From: Berkiella sp964594635
GTDB lineage: Bacteria; Pseudomonadota; Gammaproteobacteria; Berkiellales; Berkiellaceae
Assembly: GCA_964594635.1 (NCBI GenBank)
Contig: CAZQMV010000011.1
Location: 1-64,000 of the forward strand
DNA: 64,000 nucleotides
Direction: 5' to 3'
The position numbers were made by a program, and so were the translations under genes. The notes beneath the pieces are model-generated. The model saw nothing but the letters and a program-made list of their open reading frames with translations, did not search any database and was not told the origin of the DNA. Of this stretch, positions 52,970 to 62,582 are shown piece after piece; the stretch's first letter is position 1, and every line of letters starts with the position of its first letter.

Positions 52970-55855
52970 TTAATCTAATAATTGTTTTTGGACTAATTGA
53001 TAAAAAATGCCTTTTTTATCAATTAGTTCCTGATAAGTGCCCACTTCTGAAATTTTGTTATTTTCAAGAACAAATATACGTTCGACTTTAACCAGTGTAC
53101 TTAAACGATGAGCCACTACTATGCGGGTAATACGCATATTTGCCAGCGTATCAATAACTTGTTTTTGCGATATATTATCTAAAGAGCGGGTAGCTTCATC
53201 TAAAATAAGGATTTTAGGATTTCTGGCAAGTGCTCTGGCAATCATGAGTCGTTGTTTTTGTCCACCAGATAGGCCGCTTCCATCCATATTAATTAACGTG
53301 TTCATCTGCATAGGCATCGCCAAGATATCTTGTGTTAATCCAACAAGTTCAGCAATTTGCCATGCTTGTTCAATGGTTAATTCGCTAATGCCAGCAATAT
53401 TAGAATAGATACTTCCTGGCACAAGATCATCTTTTTGTAAGACCACACCAAGTTGTCTTCGTAGTAAGTCGAGATCAATGTTCGCAATGTCTTTATTGTC
53501 ATAATAAATTCTGCCTGAGGACGGTGCATCAAATCCTAATAAGAGGCGAAGTAGAGTTGTTTTGCCTGATCCTGATTTACCGACGATCGCAACATATTCT
53601 CCTGCATTAATTGTTATATTGATATCTTGCAAAATAGCATTATCGGTATCTTCATAGCGAAAGGTCACTTTGCTAAGTTCAATATCGCCTTGAATTTTAC
53701 CGGGATCAATGGCATCTTTCTTAATTTCAGGCATACTTTCAATAAATATTTTAGATTGGTTGTATAACGGCATGACTTCGCTGATTCGGCTCAATTCTTC
53801 CATTAAATTGTGAAGTGTAATCGTAATTTGTCCTAGCGTCACATTAAAAGCTAAAAAAGATCCTATCGTAAAACTTGCTGTATGATTGAATAAAATGCCT
53901 AAAGAAAAATATAAAATAAAGATCATGAATAAGGGCATGATGTCAATTAATGAACGCAATAGCCTTGTTATTTTTTGTGTTTTATTGACTAATTGTTGTA
54001 GGTTTGCATATTCTTTAGCCCATTGTAAAAAAAATCGATGGGTTGAACCAGTTAAGCGAATTTTAGTAATAGCGAGAAATGCTTGACTGATCTGTCCAAA
54101 TATTTTTGCATTCAGTAATACAATTTTATTTTCAATTTTTGCACGTTTTTTAATTAATAAGCTACTGATTACTATAAAAATACCAAGCGCAATTAAAACA
54201 ATAATGGCTAACAAGCTTTGATAGTAAAAAAGTACAGTAACACTGACTAAAGAAAAAATAGCATCAAATAGCAACATAATGCTGATGCCAGATAATGTTG
54301 TGCGGATTTCTGTTAAACTGGTTATGCGTGAAACCCATTCACCAACGGTAAATTCTTTAAAAAATTTAATGGGGAGTTTAAGAATGCGCTCCCAAAAAGC
54401 ACCATGTAGAAAGTAATCATATCGAGTTTCAATATTTAACAAAATATATCTTTTACTGAGTTCAAGAAAAGTCATAGAGAGTGTTAGTGCTAACAAAATA
54501 AGTATAATTTGCCATAACATGCTTATTTCATTACTAGTGACGACATTATCAATGATATATTGCGTCATAAAAGGAAAACTTAAGGCTAGCATAGCAATAA
54601 TAAGACCATAAATAGATACCATGATTAAATCTTTAAAATAATATGGCATGGTAGCTTTCGTAAAGCTCATGAGGTTCATTTTTATTGCATTATGTTGAGG
54701 GTAAACAGTATAAGCAAAATCTAATAGATTCTCAGCTATTTTATTATTGACACGATATGGAATGTGTTGTTGGTTCTCATACAGTAAATTATCTTTCTCA
54801 GGAAGAATAGCAACAGGTGAGCTATTTGTTTTTTTAAAAGCAAGAAGAGGGCCATGATTTAATTTAAACCAATCACCTGATAAATGAACTTTTCTAAAAA
54901 ATATTTTAGAATATGCCATAATATTTTGTAATCTATTACTTTGTGATAAATAATTTGTTTCGTAAGTATCAGGTTTAATTTCGATATTAAGATAACTTGT
55001 GATCATTTGAACTGCAACAAATAATGGATCATCACTTTTACTATAAGATATCATATGTGAAAAATTCATATTAAAGCTTAGACTTAAAACGCTAACAGAT
55101 TGAGTGATAGCCTTTTGATTATTCTCGATTTTGTCATAAAGAATAATATTGTCATACAGTAATTGATTTTCAATTGAAATTAAACAGAGCCTAATGATAT
55201 AGCTCATATATATTTCTAAAGCATCCCAGATAGCGTTATTTTGAATAAGATCGAAACTTGAATGACATGTGATGCGTGAATGATGATTAAGCACTATCCA
55301 GCTATCTGGCGTAACGGGTAAATAAGATTTTTCCTTTAACAGAAAACCCCGGTCGCCTATAAAATGAGCATCGCCTTGTTGTGGGCTAACCCAATATACG
55401 CCTTTAGTTACGCTAATGTACTCGCCTGCTTTACAAATAGTCTCATCAAATTCTTGTGCATCATGAAATTGTTTGGGAAAAGTTTCAATGATATAAGGTT
55501 TGGTGATTCGTAAAATAAGCGTATCAATTTGAGAGCTTAAATATTGTTGAATTTGATTGCTGGTCTTTGCAAAATATTCTTTTTTAAGCTTAAGCACGAC
55601 AGTGTCAGAACAGACTCTGGCAATTATTTTCCAAGGAGCAGGAATGTCCTTGATGCCTATAATAAATTCACCTTGTTGAATGCGTGTGAAATGTGCTAAA
55701 GGATTTTTTTTGTTCTGTTGATTTGTGACAAATAAATCGACAGCACCTGATTGAATGTACCATAATTCATTTTCATTAGTTAAATCAAAACGACCACCTG
55801 GTTCGATGAGCTGAGGAGTTCCATTTTGATGGATGTCATTAATGATGATGTTCAT
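52970..55855 (-). CDS. NHLM-type export ABC transporter without peptidase (ABC2)
   Basis: This 961-aa protein matches the second transporter of NHLM microcin systems (TIGR03797-like). Its N-terminal ~130 residues resemble a degenerate cNMP-binding/cupin fold (IEPGGRFDL, LWYIQSGAVDLF, IQQGEFIIGI). A helical linker follows, then a six-helix membrane domain (about 405-690) and an ATPase with Walker A (GKSGSGKTT), signature (LSGGQKQR) and Walker B (ILILDEATRSLD). There is no C39 domain. It probably forms a heterodimer with the product of the preceding gene. The start overlaps that gene by 4 bp. Confidence 0.9.
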   Translation of the reverse strand: MNIIINDIHQNGTPQLIEPGGRFDLTNENELWYIQSGAVDLFVTNQQNKKNPLAHFTRIQQGEFIIGIKDIPAPWKIIARVCSDTVVLKLKKEYFAKTSNQIQQYLSSQIDTLILRITKPYIIETFPKQFHDAQEFDETICKAGEYISVTKGVYWVSPQQGDAHFIGDRGFLLKEKSYLPVTPDSWIVLNHHSRITCHSSFDLIQNNAIWDALEIYMSYIIRLCLISIENQLLYDNIILYDKIENNQKAITQSVSVLSLSFNMNFSHMISYSKSDDPLFVAVQMITSYLNIEIKPDTYETNYLSQSNRLQNIMAYSKIFFRKVHLSGDWFKLNHGPLLAFKKTNSSPVAILPEKDNLLYENQQHIPYRVNNKIAENLLDFAYTVYPQHNAIKMNLMSFTKATMPYYFKDLIMVSIYGLIIAMLALSFPFMTQYIIDNVVTSNEISMLWQIILILLALTLSMTFLELSKRYILLNIETRYDYFLHGAFWERILKLPIKFFKEFTVGEWVSRITSLTEIRTTLSGISIMLLFDAIFSLVSVTVLFYYQSLLAIIVLIALGIFIVISSLLIKKRAKIENKIVLLNAKIFGQISQAFLAITKIRLTGSTHRFFLQWAKEYANLQQLVNKTQKITRLLRSLIDIMPLFMIFILYFSLGILFNHTASFTIGSFLAFNVTLGQITITLHNLMEELSRISEVMPLYNQSKIFIESMPEIKKDAIDPGKIQGDIELSKVTFRYEDTDNAILQDINITINAGEYVAIVGKSGSGKTTLLRLLLGFDAPSSGRIYYDNKDIANIDLDLLRRQLGVVLQKDDLVPGSIYSNIAGISELTIEQAWQIAELVGLTQDILAMPMQMNTLINMDGSGLSGGQKQRLMIARALARNPKILILDEATRSLDNISQKQVIDTLANMRITRIVVAHRLSTLVKVERIFVLENNKISEVGTYQELIDKKGIFYQLVQKQLLD

Positions 55856-58014
55856 GTGGCACTCATTAAATTTTTATACCAACCAGGGATCTCAATCAAT
55901 GAATTATGTGTGCCAACCTGTACAATGCAACCCTGATCTAAAACGATAATTTTATCGGCATTGCGAATTGTATTCAGGCGATGAGCGATAATAATGGTTG
56001 TGCAACCTCTTTTGCGGATATTGTCATAAATAACACTTTCTATAATAGGATCTAATTCACTGGTGGCCTCATCTAAAATAATGATATTAGGATTAGCGAT
56101 TAACGCTCGCGCAATATCCATTCGCTGTCTTTCGCCACCACTCATGTTAGATCCATTTTCTTGTATAACGGTGTTATAGCCATGTGGTCGCAGCGAAATT
56201 TGTTCATGAATGCGTGCTTCTTTAGTGCCTTGTATAATTTTTTTAAATGAAACAGTATTATCCCACATGGTTAGGTTGTCTGTTATTTTTCCATGAAATA
56301 AAATATTTTCTTGTTCAACCATGATAAGTGAATTAGCTAATATCATGCGATTGATATGTTCAATGGGATTATCATCAATGAGAACTTGTCCTTCCCAAGG
56401 ATGGTAAAGTCCAGCGATCAGTTTAGCGAGTGTCGATTTTCCTGATCCAGAAGAACCAATAATGGCAACATGCTCGCCGGGACTAATGGTTAAGTTAATG
56501 TTTTGTAACAGCGGTGCTTCTAAAATATTAAATCCAAAGGAGAGATTTTTAATTTCAATCTGGCCCGATAACCTATGTGTTTCTTCTTGAATAAGATGTT
56601 CCGAATGAGAAAGTTGTAGTAAATTTTCTTGATCTTCAATAGGGTAAGACAAAACATCATCTAATTTAGCGATAGATCCTGAAATTTCTTGAATATTTCC
56701 TGCGATAAGAACAAGCCTATTCAATGGATTCATTAAACTAATCACAATAGTTTGTATTGCGACCAGTGTACCAATGCTCATATTGCCTTGCATGATGAAG
56801 AATGAGCCTAATGCGAGTATCATAATGGATGAGAGAACATTAAGTGCGAGCGGAATAGTGTTAAATAATATAGATTGTTGATTGAGAGTGTGTATGGCAT
56901 TAGAAACATTGGCTTGTGAACCAACCACCTTGATGAAAACCTCTTGCTCTGCTCCACTTGCTTTAATAGATTCAATTAAACGAAAAGCACTAAAGCATTG
57001 GCAGTAATAATTGCTTAAATCAACACTTAAAAGTAAACTTTTATCTCTTCTCAGTTTAGTAATATGATAAAAAACAAGCATATTAATGCCCGCAATGATA
57101 CTGATTAGTATGCCCATCAGAGAATTGAAATAAAATAGTAAAGCAAAATAAACAACGACCAATATTGCTTCTAATCCTGTTTGGATAAAGACACTTGCAA
57201 TAAATCTTGCAACACTACGATTTAATTCCATTCGATAAGTAATGTCGCCAGCATATCGTTGACTAAAAAACCGCAGTGGAAGCTGCAAAACATGCCATAA
57301 AAATTTCCTTGAAAAACTAATGGCTAACTTATTTTCAAATCTGGCAAAATAGAAATTTTGTAGATAACTTAATCCAAAACGCAAGAGGATAGTTGTACTC
57401 AAACCAATAATGAGCAGTTTAATAATAGAGGTTGTTTGTTCTATCAGATATAAATCAACAAACATCTTGCCAAACAAAGGGGTTAAAAGACCTAACAGGG
57501 TAAATAATAAGCCATTGATAAATAAAAAAGTGAGTGTTTTCTTATTCCCTTTTAGTCTTTTTAAAAGTTGTTCTGAAACATGGATGGGCTTTCCTGCTGG
57601 CATAAAGTCAGATGTTGGAGTGAATTCCAAAACAACGCCACTGAATTCATTAGCAAAATCGACTAAAGGTACTTCACGATGTCCGGTTGCAGGATCGTTA
57701 ATATAAACAACGGTATTAGAATAACCTTCAACAACGACAAAATGATTAAATCTCCAGAAGGCAATACAAGGTAACTGTACTTGATCAAGTTCATCGACCG
57801 ATATTTTATAGCCGTGTGCATCTAAACCATATTTTTTAGCTGCTAGTACAATATTTAATGCTTTAGTCCCATCTCTAGAAACACCACAATCTATTCGTAA
57901 TTGATCTAAAGAAACAAAACGTTTATAGAACCCTAAAATCATACTAAGTGCAGCAGCGCCACATTCCACCATTTCCATTTGAAATATTGTTGGCGTATGA
58001 AATCGTTTTTTCAT
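55852..58014 (-). CDS. NHLM-type peptidase-containing ABC transporter (ABC1, C39 peptidase)
   Basis: This 720-aa transporter cuts double-glycine leaders and exports the mature peptide. The N-terminal C39 domain has a full catalytic set: Cys18 (VECGAAALSMIL), His91 (FNHFVVVEGY) and Asp107 (NDPATGHR). Membrane helices span about 160-440, and the ATPase has GSSGSGKST, MSGGERQR and IIILDEATSELD. An intact Cys distinguishes it from RTX exporters such as HlyB, whose C39-like domain is inactive, so it fits the nearby GG-leader peptide rather than the adhesin. It overlaps both neighbouring genes by 4 bp. Confidence 0.93.
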   Translation of the reverse strand: MKKRFHTPTIFQMEMVECGAAALSMILGFYKRFVSLDQLRIDCGVSRDGTKALNIVLAAKKYGLDAHGYKISVDELDQVQLPCIAFWRFNHFVVVEGYSNTVVYINDPATGHREVPLVDFANEFSGVVLEFTPTSDFMPAGKPIHVSEQLLKRLKGNKKTLTFLFINGLLFTLLGLLTPLFGKMFVDLYLIEQTTSIIKLLIIGLSTTILLRFGLSYLQNFYFARFENKLAISFSRKFLWHVLQLPLRFFSQRYAGDITYRMELNRSVARFIASVFIQTGLEAILVVVYFALLFYFNSLMGILISIIAGINMLVFYHITKLRRDKSLLLSVDLSNYYCQCFSAFRLIESIKASGAEQEVFIKVVGSQANVSNAIHTLNQQSILFNTIPLALNVLSSIMILALGSFFIMQGNMSIGTLVAIQTIVISLMNPLNRLVLIAGNIQEISGSIAKLDDVLSYPIEDQENLLQLSHSEHLIQEETHRLSGQIEIKNLSFGFNILEAPLLQNINLTISPGEHVAIIGSSGSGKSTLAKLIAGLYHPWEGQVLIDDNPIEHINRMILANSLIMVEQENILFHGKITDNLTMWDNTVSFKKIIQGTKEARIHEQISLRPHGYNTVIQENGSNMSGGERQRMDIARALIANPNIIILDEATSELDPIIESVIYDNIRKRGCTTIIIAHRLNTIRNADKIIVLDQGCIVQVGTHNSLIEIPGWYKNLMSAT

Positions 58015-59150
58015 TCGTTCACCATAAATATTTCTTTTACTTTTGGGATAAGCAGCTCAATGGGCCTTTTTTCTTTAACAGTTATTTTGGCATTACATAG
58101 AGTGCCGCTTTGAATTTGGATGGGCGGTCCTTCTTTGGTTGTCCATTTAAGTTTACTAAAAGTTTTTTCATCCGTGATTAATTCAACGACAACTTCAACT
58201 TGGCTTTGCTTAGCGAGAATTTGTTTTGCCATTTCTTCATTATGCAGAACCCGCATGATCCCTTTAAAAGTGGTAGGGTAGGCAGAAATGGAAATAACTT
58301 TTCCCTGTATAGAACCATATTCCTCTGGTTTTACTGTGGTTGGGATAATGGAGGTGGTCATGCCAGGCATAATTTTTTTACTTTCGAATGCTGAGACATA
58401 GATATAAGCTTGTAATTTATTAAATTCGGCATTAGTTGATTCTAGGAGAAGAAGCGTAGTTTGTGTGTTAACAACATCACCTTGCTGAGATCCTAACTCA
58501 AAGACTCGACCGTTATAAGGAGAGCGAATAACAGAATCAGTTTCATATCTATTTTCTAGAATATGCAACTCTCTTTTAAGGTTGCTTAAGATATTTTCAT
58601 CTGTCATTTTGTCTATCTTGGTTTCTTCAAGTCTTTTATCGGATTGTGTAATTTGTTGCTTGGTTTCCAGAGAATCTCTTTCTATAATTAAGCCACTTTT
58701 TAATAAACGTTCTTGTGCCGCTAATTTATTACGTAAAGCAATTATTTCATCTTGATATTTTTCTTGAATGTTTTTACGCATGACTTCTTTATTTTCATTA
58801 ATGCTGATTTGGTCTGCAATTTTCTGTTTGGCGTTCCTTATTTCACTTTGTAATAAGAACTGTGAAATGTAAGCAATTGGTTGATCTTTGCTAATATGAT
58901 CTCCTACTTTAATATCAAAGCGCGTGATTTGACCACTGACATTCGCTGTGATGGTTTCGATGCCCCCTGAATTAATTAACATACCTGTGCCGTTCACTTT
59001 GCTAGGAATTTTACCTAGAAATAACCACAGAATACCCACGACAATTAAAAATGAGGCGCCCAATAAACTTAACCATCCTTTTGGATCGGTAACAGCCATT
59101 AGGGCATCTAATTTTTCAAATGCAACAAATTCATGCTTTTGTTCAGTCAT
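58011..59150 (-). CDS. NHLM-type HlyD-family membrane fusion protein
   Basis: This 379-aa periplasmic adaptor is anchored by one N-terminal helix (about 30-48). A biotinyl-lipoyl-like segment (TANVSGQITRFDIKVGDHISKDQPIAYIS split by the hairpin) leads into a long coiled coil (about 105-205) and a beta-barrel region (SPYNGRVFELGSQQGDVVNTQT). The family is the NHLM microcin HlyD type (TIGR03794-like). It bridges the ABC transporters to an outer-membrane channel; no TolC gene is in the window. It is the first gene of the export operon. Confidence 0.9.
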   Translation of the reverse strand: MTEQKHEFVAFEKLDALMAVTDPKGWLSLLGASFLIVVGILWLFLGKIPSKVNGTGMLINSGGIETITANVSGQITRFDIKVGDHISKDQPIAYISQFLLQSEIRNAKQKIADQISINENKEVMRKNIQEKYQDEIIALRNKLAAQERLLKSGLIIERDSLETKQQITQSDKRLEETKIDKMTDENILSNLKRELHILENRYETDSVIRSPYNGRVFELGSQQGDVVNTQTTLLLLESTNAEFNKLQAYIYVSAFESKKIMPGMTTSIIPTTVKPEEYGSIQGKVISISAYPTTFKGIMRVLHNEEMAKQILAKQSQVEVVVELITDEKTFSKLKWTTKEGPPIQIQSGTLCNAKITVKEKRPIELLIPKVKEIFMVNE

Positions 59151-59250
59151 GATATTCTTTTAATAATGGTTTATCCCAATTTAAGTCATCGGCATTTTGG
59201 ATAAATCATCGAGATGAGATCAGTTGTGATAGGACTCATTTTAAATACAG

Positions 59251-60414
59251 TTATTGTGGGACAGTTTCTAACGTATCACTACAATAATCTTTAAAATTCA
59301 TGATCTTGATTTGTTCTGTGAAAGGTTGCGCTGTTCCTGAATACAACAAATATCCTTTATCATTTTCAGACAGAAATTGTTCCATTGGCTTAATCCAGCG
59401 GTTATTAAATGTTGAATTTAATTTAATTTCGATAAATTCTCGATAACGATTTCGATCGATAATTAAATCAACCTCCACGCCATTATTGGTTCTCAAGAAA
59501 TAAAGTTCAGAATGCGTTTTTTGATGTAACTCCCTTTTATAAATATCGGCAATCACAAAATTCTCAAATAAACTTCCCGCCATTGGACCTTGTTCATACT
59601 GTTTATGAGTCTCAATTCCGGTCAGATATGCGACAAGACCCGTATCATAAAAGTATATTTTGGGGCTTTTTATCATTCGTTTACCAAAATTATCATAATA
59701 AGGTGGTAGCAGGAAAATAATATATGAAGCTTCTAAAATGGCTACCCATCTTTTGATCGTTTTTACATCGACCCCTAAATCATTCGCATAAGTGGTATAA
59801 TTGAGTATTTGTGCGGTATTGCTTGCGAGTAATCGAATTAAACGTTGAAATTCACGTCTGTCGCCAACCTGTGCTAAAGCACTTACATCTTTTTTTAAGT
59901 AAGTATCGATATAAGATGCATACCAATCTTGCGATAATGCATAATGTTTCGCAACTAATTCCGGGTAACTTCCTTTATAGATACTCTCTTCTATAAACTT
60001 GCTGGGGATTTCACTCAGTTGATAAGGCAATAAAGATAATAAACCAATACGGCCTGCTAAAGATTCGGTTACACCTTGAATAAATTGAAATTGACTGGAG
60101 CCAGTTAAAATGAATTTACCTGTTTTTTCTCGATCTTTGTCTACAGCAATTTTAACATAATTGAATAATTGTGGGACTTTTTGAATTTCGTCAAAAATAA
60201 CTTCACTGTCATAGATTGACATAAATTTATCAGGATCATCTTCAAAAAAGCTGACCATTTTAAAATCATCAAAATTGACGTAGCGGTAGTTGGGTAAGCA
60301 ATGCAGTAGCAAGGTTGATTTGCCGGATTGACGGGGCCCTGTTAAACCGACAACTGAAAAGTAATTGATATATTCCTTCAGTTTGTCTTGGAGTATTCGG
60401 TGTAGATACTTCAT
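59251..60414 (-). CDS. DUF4143-family P-loop ATPase
   Basis: The protein (387 aa) has an AAA-type ATPase domain at the N-terminus (Walker A GPRQSGKST; Walker B-like VIFDEIQKVP; sensor FILTGSSQF) and the C-terminal DUF4143 nuclease-like domain (LRTNNGVEVDLII ... EIKLNS), a layout common in mobile ATPases of unknown role. The lone gene is 100 bp upstream of the export operon on the same strand. ATG 60414 is listed because family members begin MKY..., though ATG 60441 is open. These genes move often between bacteria, so transfer is plausible. Confidence 0.85.
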   Translation of the reverse strand: MKYLHRILQDKLKEYINYFSVVGLTGPRQSGKSTLLLHCLPNYRYVNFDDFKMVSFFEDDPDKFMSIYDSEVIFDEIQKVPQLFNYVKIAVDKDREKTGKFILTGSSQFQFIQGVTESLAGRIGLLSLLPYQLSEIPSKFIEESIYKGSYPELVAKHYALSQDWYASYIDTYLKKDVSALAQVGDRREFQRLIRLLASNTAQILNYTTYANDLGVDVKTIKRWVAILEASYIIFLLPPYYDNFGKRMIKSPKIYFYDTGLVAYLTGIETHKQYEQGPMAGSLFENFVIADIYKRELHQKTHSELYFLRTNNGVEVDLIIDRNRYREFIEIKLNSTFNNRWIKPMEQFLSENDKGYLLYSGTAQPFTEQIKIMNFKDYCSDTLETVPQ

Positions 60415-60548
60415 TTTCTTAACTCTATGTAAATATGCCATTCAATACCAAATATACATAGAGTTTCAGCTTCTGTAAAGGGCACCAATGGCTTATCCAA
60501 ATAGTTGGGTACTTTTAACTCATTGATTTTAATGTTATTTATTGATAT

Positions 60549-60640
60549 CGCGCTATTGGGGGGCTGGCCCGCTCCGATTGCGTCGTTTTGGGCGGACACC
60601 TGTTTTCGCTCGGGCTATGCCAAGGCAGGCAGAAGTCGCC
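60549..60640. other. GC-rich patch of foreign composition
   Basis: This ~92-bp stretch is far richer in G and C than its flanks and contains GGCTGGCCCGC, GGGCGGACACC and AAGGCAGGCAG. On the minus strand it opens a 62-codon frame (GTG 60599 to TGA at 60411) running into the ATPase start. I see no ribosome site for it. It may be the remnant of an inserted element. Confidence 0.45.
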
Positions 60641-60659
60641 TTTTTTGCGTGGAAAGTAC

Positions 60660-62414
60660 TCATTTTAGTGATAATTTTCCGATATCAGGCAGATCATCAT
60701 CTTTAGAGGTTTCTACTTGCCCCAAACGTGTGTAGTTTTGTCTTTTTTCTGTGTCACTTAAGTGTTCAAATTGCCAGTCTGAGGCAAAAGCGCTCCATGA
60801 TTCTAAGCGTAAAGGTTTACCGGTATGCTCTGCACGTTTTCTGCCACTCCACAACGTATGCCAGTTCGATTTACCATGCAGTAATAAATTGGAGCCAAAT
60901 TGTTTAATATCGCGATGGTAGTCAAAAGCGGGAGTCATTGATTGTCCCAGATCGCGTTTCGCCCCTTCTTTGCTGACAAGAACTAAAACACCTTTTTTCT
61001 TTTTATCGTCTGTATTTGCATAATCGTAACGCAGATCAGAACTATAGCGAATAATGATGGGTAATTGATTAGGGCATTTTCGCAGCGTTTTTAAGTGTTG
61101 CTGATAGAAGTGTGTTAAGCACTTTTCTCTAAAGGCATTTTGGAATGTTTCGCCTTTTTCAGAACAAGATAAACACATGTCGTAAGTGCCATGGAGATCC
61201 AGCACGACGCCATAGACTTTATGATTAGCAGCATTGATACCATATTGTTTTTTAAATTCTTGTAAATAGTGCGCTATATTTTCATCTTGCAGTAAATAAG
61301 CATAAAGAGCTTCTTCGGCATGGCCACCATATTGTTTTTCACGACCTGTGACACCAAAGCCAGGCACTTTAATGGGAATAGATTTAAACAGGCGACGATG
61401 TGGACCACTTTGTTCATGAGGTATATCACTGACAATTAAACCAAAATTGGCAATCACGTAGGTGCACTTAGGAAAGCCACGTTCAATATCATGCAAACTG
61501 GATTTGCCTGCGAAAATTAACCGTTCAGCCAAGGATTGACGAGCATGAAGATCTAAGTTGCTAGTTGGATCAATATCGACACCTATTTCACAGAATTTAC
61601 TTTCTGTTTTAGAGCTTCGATGTAGTTTGAAATCTTCCGCGATAAAGGCGCGATCGGCAAATAAACTCACCAGTTGTTCTAAACGACGTTCAAGTGCTTG
61701 GATCATCTCTCCATCTCTGTTGTGATCTTTCTTTAAGTAATCGATAAAATCAACCAGCCTATTTAAACTATAAGTGGGATCACAATTCCACTCACGTTTA
61801 CTTTCAATATAAAGCCGCAAAATCAAGAAAGGCACATCACTTGCCCCCATAATATTGTGCTCGTCAATTGTTGATGTTAATAATTGGTGAAGTTCTTCTT
61901 CAGCTGTTTGACACAGACCATCTTCATCGTTTTTGCCAGCAAAGTGCATTAGCATTTCGATAGCACTATGAATATATTTTTCATAATAGGGATCGACCAC
62001 ATAACTGTATTCACCTGATTCAAATACATCAGCAGCGATACCAAGCACTTTCATTAACACATAGAGTCTACTGTAGCTGTTTGCTTTATTGGCTGCTGCA
62101 ACGGCCTGTTGCAAATAGCGATTACGAACTTCTAATGATACGTCCACTCCAGAACAACTATTGCGAAATATATCCATTAAATGATGAATGGCTTTATGAT
62201 GGCCGTGATAAACGCCGAGTTTCACTTCTTTGGCACTTAACGTTAATAGTCGATCTGCTGCATATTCAAAATTGTCTGGTGTGCGAGCGAGATCTTCTAG
62301 TGCTTGGAGGAATGAATCATATTCATTCTGATCAAACTGTGCTTGAGTTAAACGAAAATCATTATTCAGTTCTGTGCTAAGTAATGGATGGTCTTGGAAG
62401 GGGCCTGACTGCAT
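60660..62414 (-). CDS. Cytidine-deaminase-fold protein, candidate toxin/effector
   Basis: The 584-aa protein has an N-terminal ~300-residue helical region of no known family, then a domain with the zinc signature of the deaminase superfamily: GGHAEEALYAYLL (zinc His365, catalytic Glu367) and, after a strand (VYGVVLDLHG), DMCLSC (Cys414 and Cys417). Members deaminate nucleotides, nucleic acids or proteins; many are secreted toxins. Unlike housekeeping cytidine deaminases it is large and has a charged C-terminal extension. No immunity-like gene is adjacent, which argues for a host-directed effector rather than an antibacterial toxin. No signal peptide. Confidence 0.7.
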   Translation of the reverse strand: MQSGPFQDHPLLSTELNNDFRLTQAQFDQNEYDSFLQALEDLARTPDNFEYAADRLLTLSAKEVKLGVYHGHHKAIHHLMDIFRNSCSGVDVSLEVRNRYLQQAVAAANKANSYSRLYVLMKVLGIAADVFESGEYSYVVDPYYEKYIHSAIEMLMHFAGKNDEDGLCQTAEEELHQLLTSTIDEHNIMGASDVPFLILRLYIESKREWNCDPTYSLNRLVDFIDYLKKDHNRDGEMIQALERRLEQLVSLFADRAFIAEDFKLHRSSKTESKFCEIGVDIDPTSNLDLHARQSLAERLIFAGKSSLHDIERGFPKCTYVIANFGLIVSDIPHEQSGPHRRLFKSIPIKVPGFGVTGREKQYGGHAEEALYAYLLQDENIAHYLQEFKKQYGINAANHKVYGVVLDLHGTYDMCLSCSEKGETFQNAFREKCLTHFYQQHLKTLRKCPNQLPIIIRYSSDLRYDYANTDDKKKKGVLVLVSKEGAKRDLGQSMTPAFDYHRDIKQFGSNLLLHGKSNWHTLWSGRKRAEHTGKPLRLESWSAFASDWQFEHLSDTEKRQNYTRLGQVETSKDDDLPDIGKLSLK

Positions 62415-62582
62415 GAGGTGTTGCTTCGCTTAAGAGGTTACAATGGCCATTAGTTTAGCTTTCTACCTATTTCAGATCAATATTAATTTTTATGAGGTAA
62501 AAATACCCTAAAAATGGATTTTTTATACTGTGAATGGGTGTATTTACGCCAAACTGTGTTGTGTACCAAGGAATGGCACCAC

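Noticed and set aside
52970..59150. The export genes as the type I exporter of the giant adhesin
   Set aside because: The transporter has an active C39 protease and the NHLM layout, which serve GG-leader peptides; RTX exporters lack the catalytic Cys, and the loci are 20 kb apart.
59151..59250. Short frame upstream of the HlyD gene as a second GG-leader precursor
   Set aside because: It gives only 17 codons with no double-glycine motif.
60411..60599. 62-codon minus-strand frame running into the DUF4143 ATPase start
   Set aside because: It has no ribosome site, it spans the GC-rich patch and its product resembles nothing; kept only as part of that patch.
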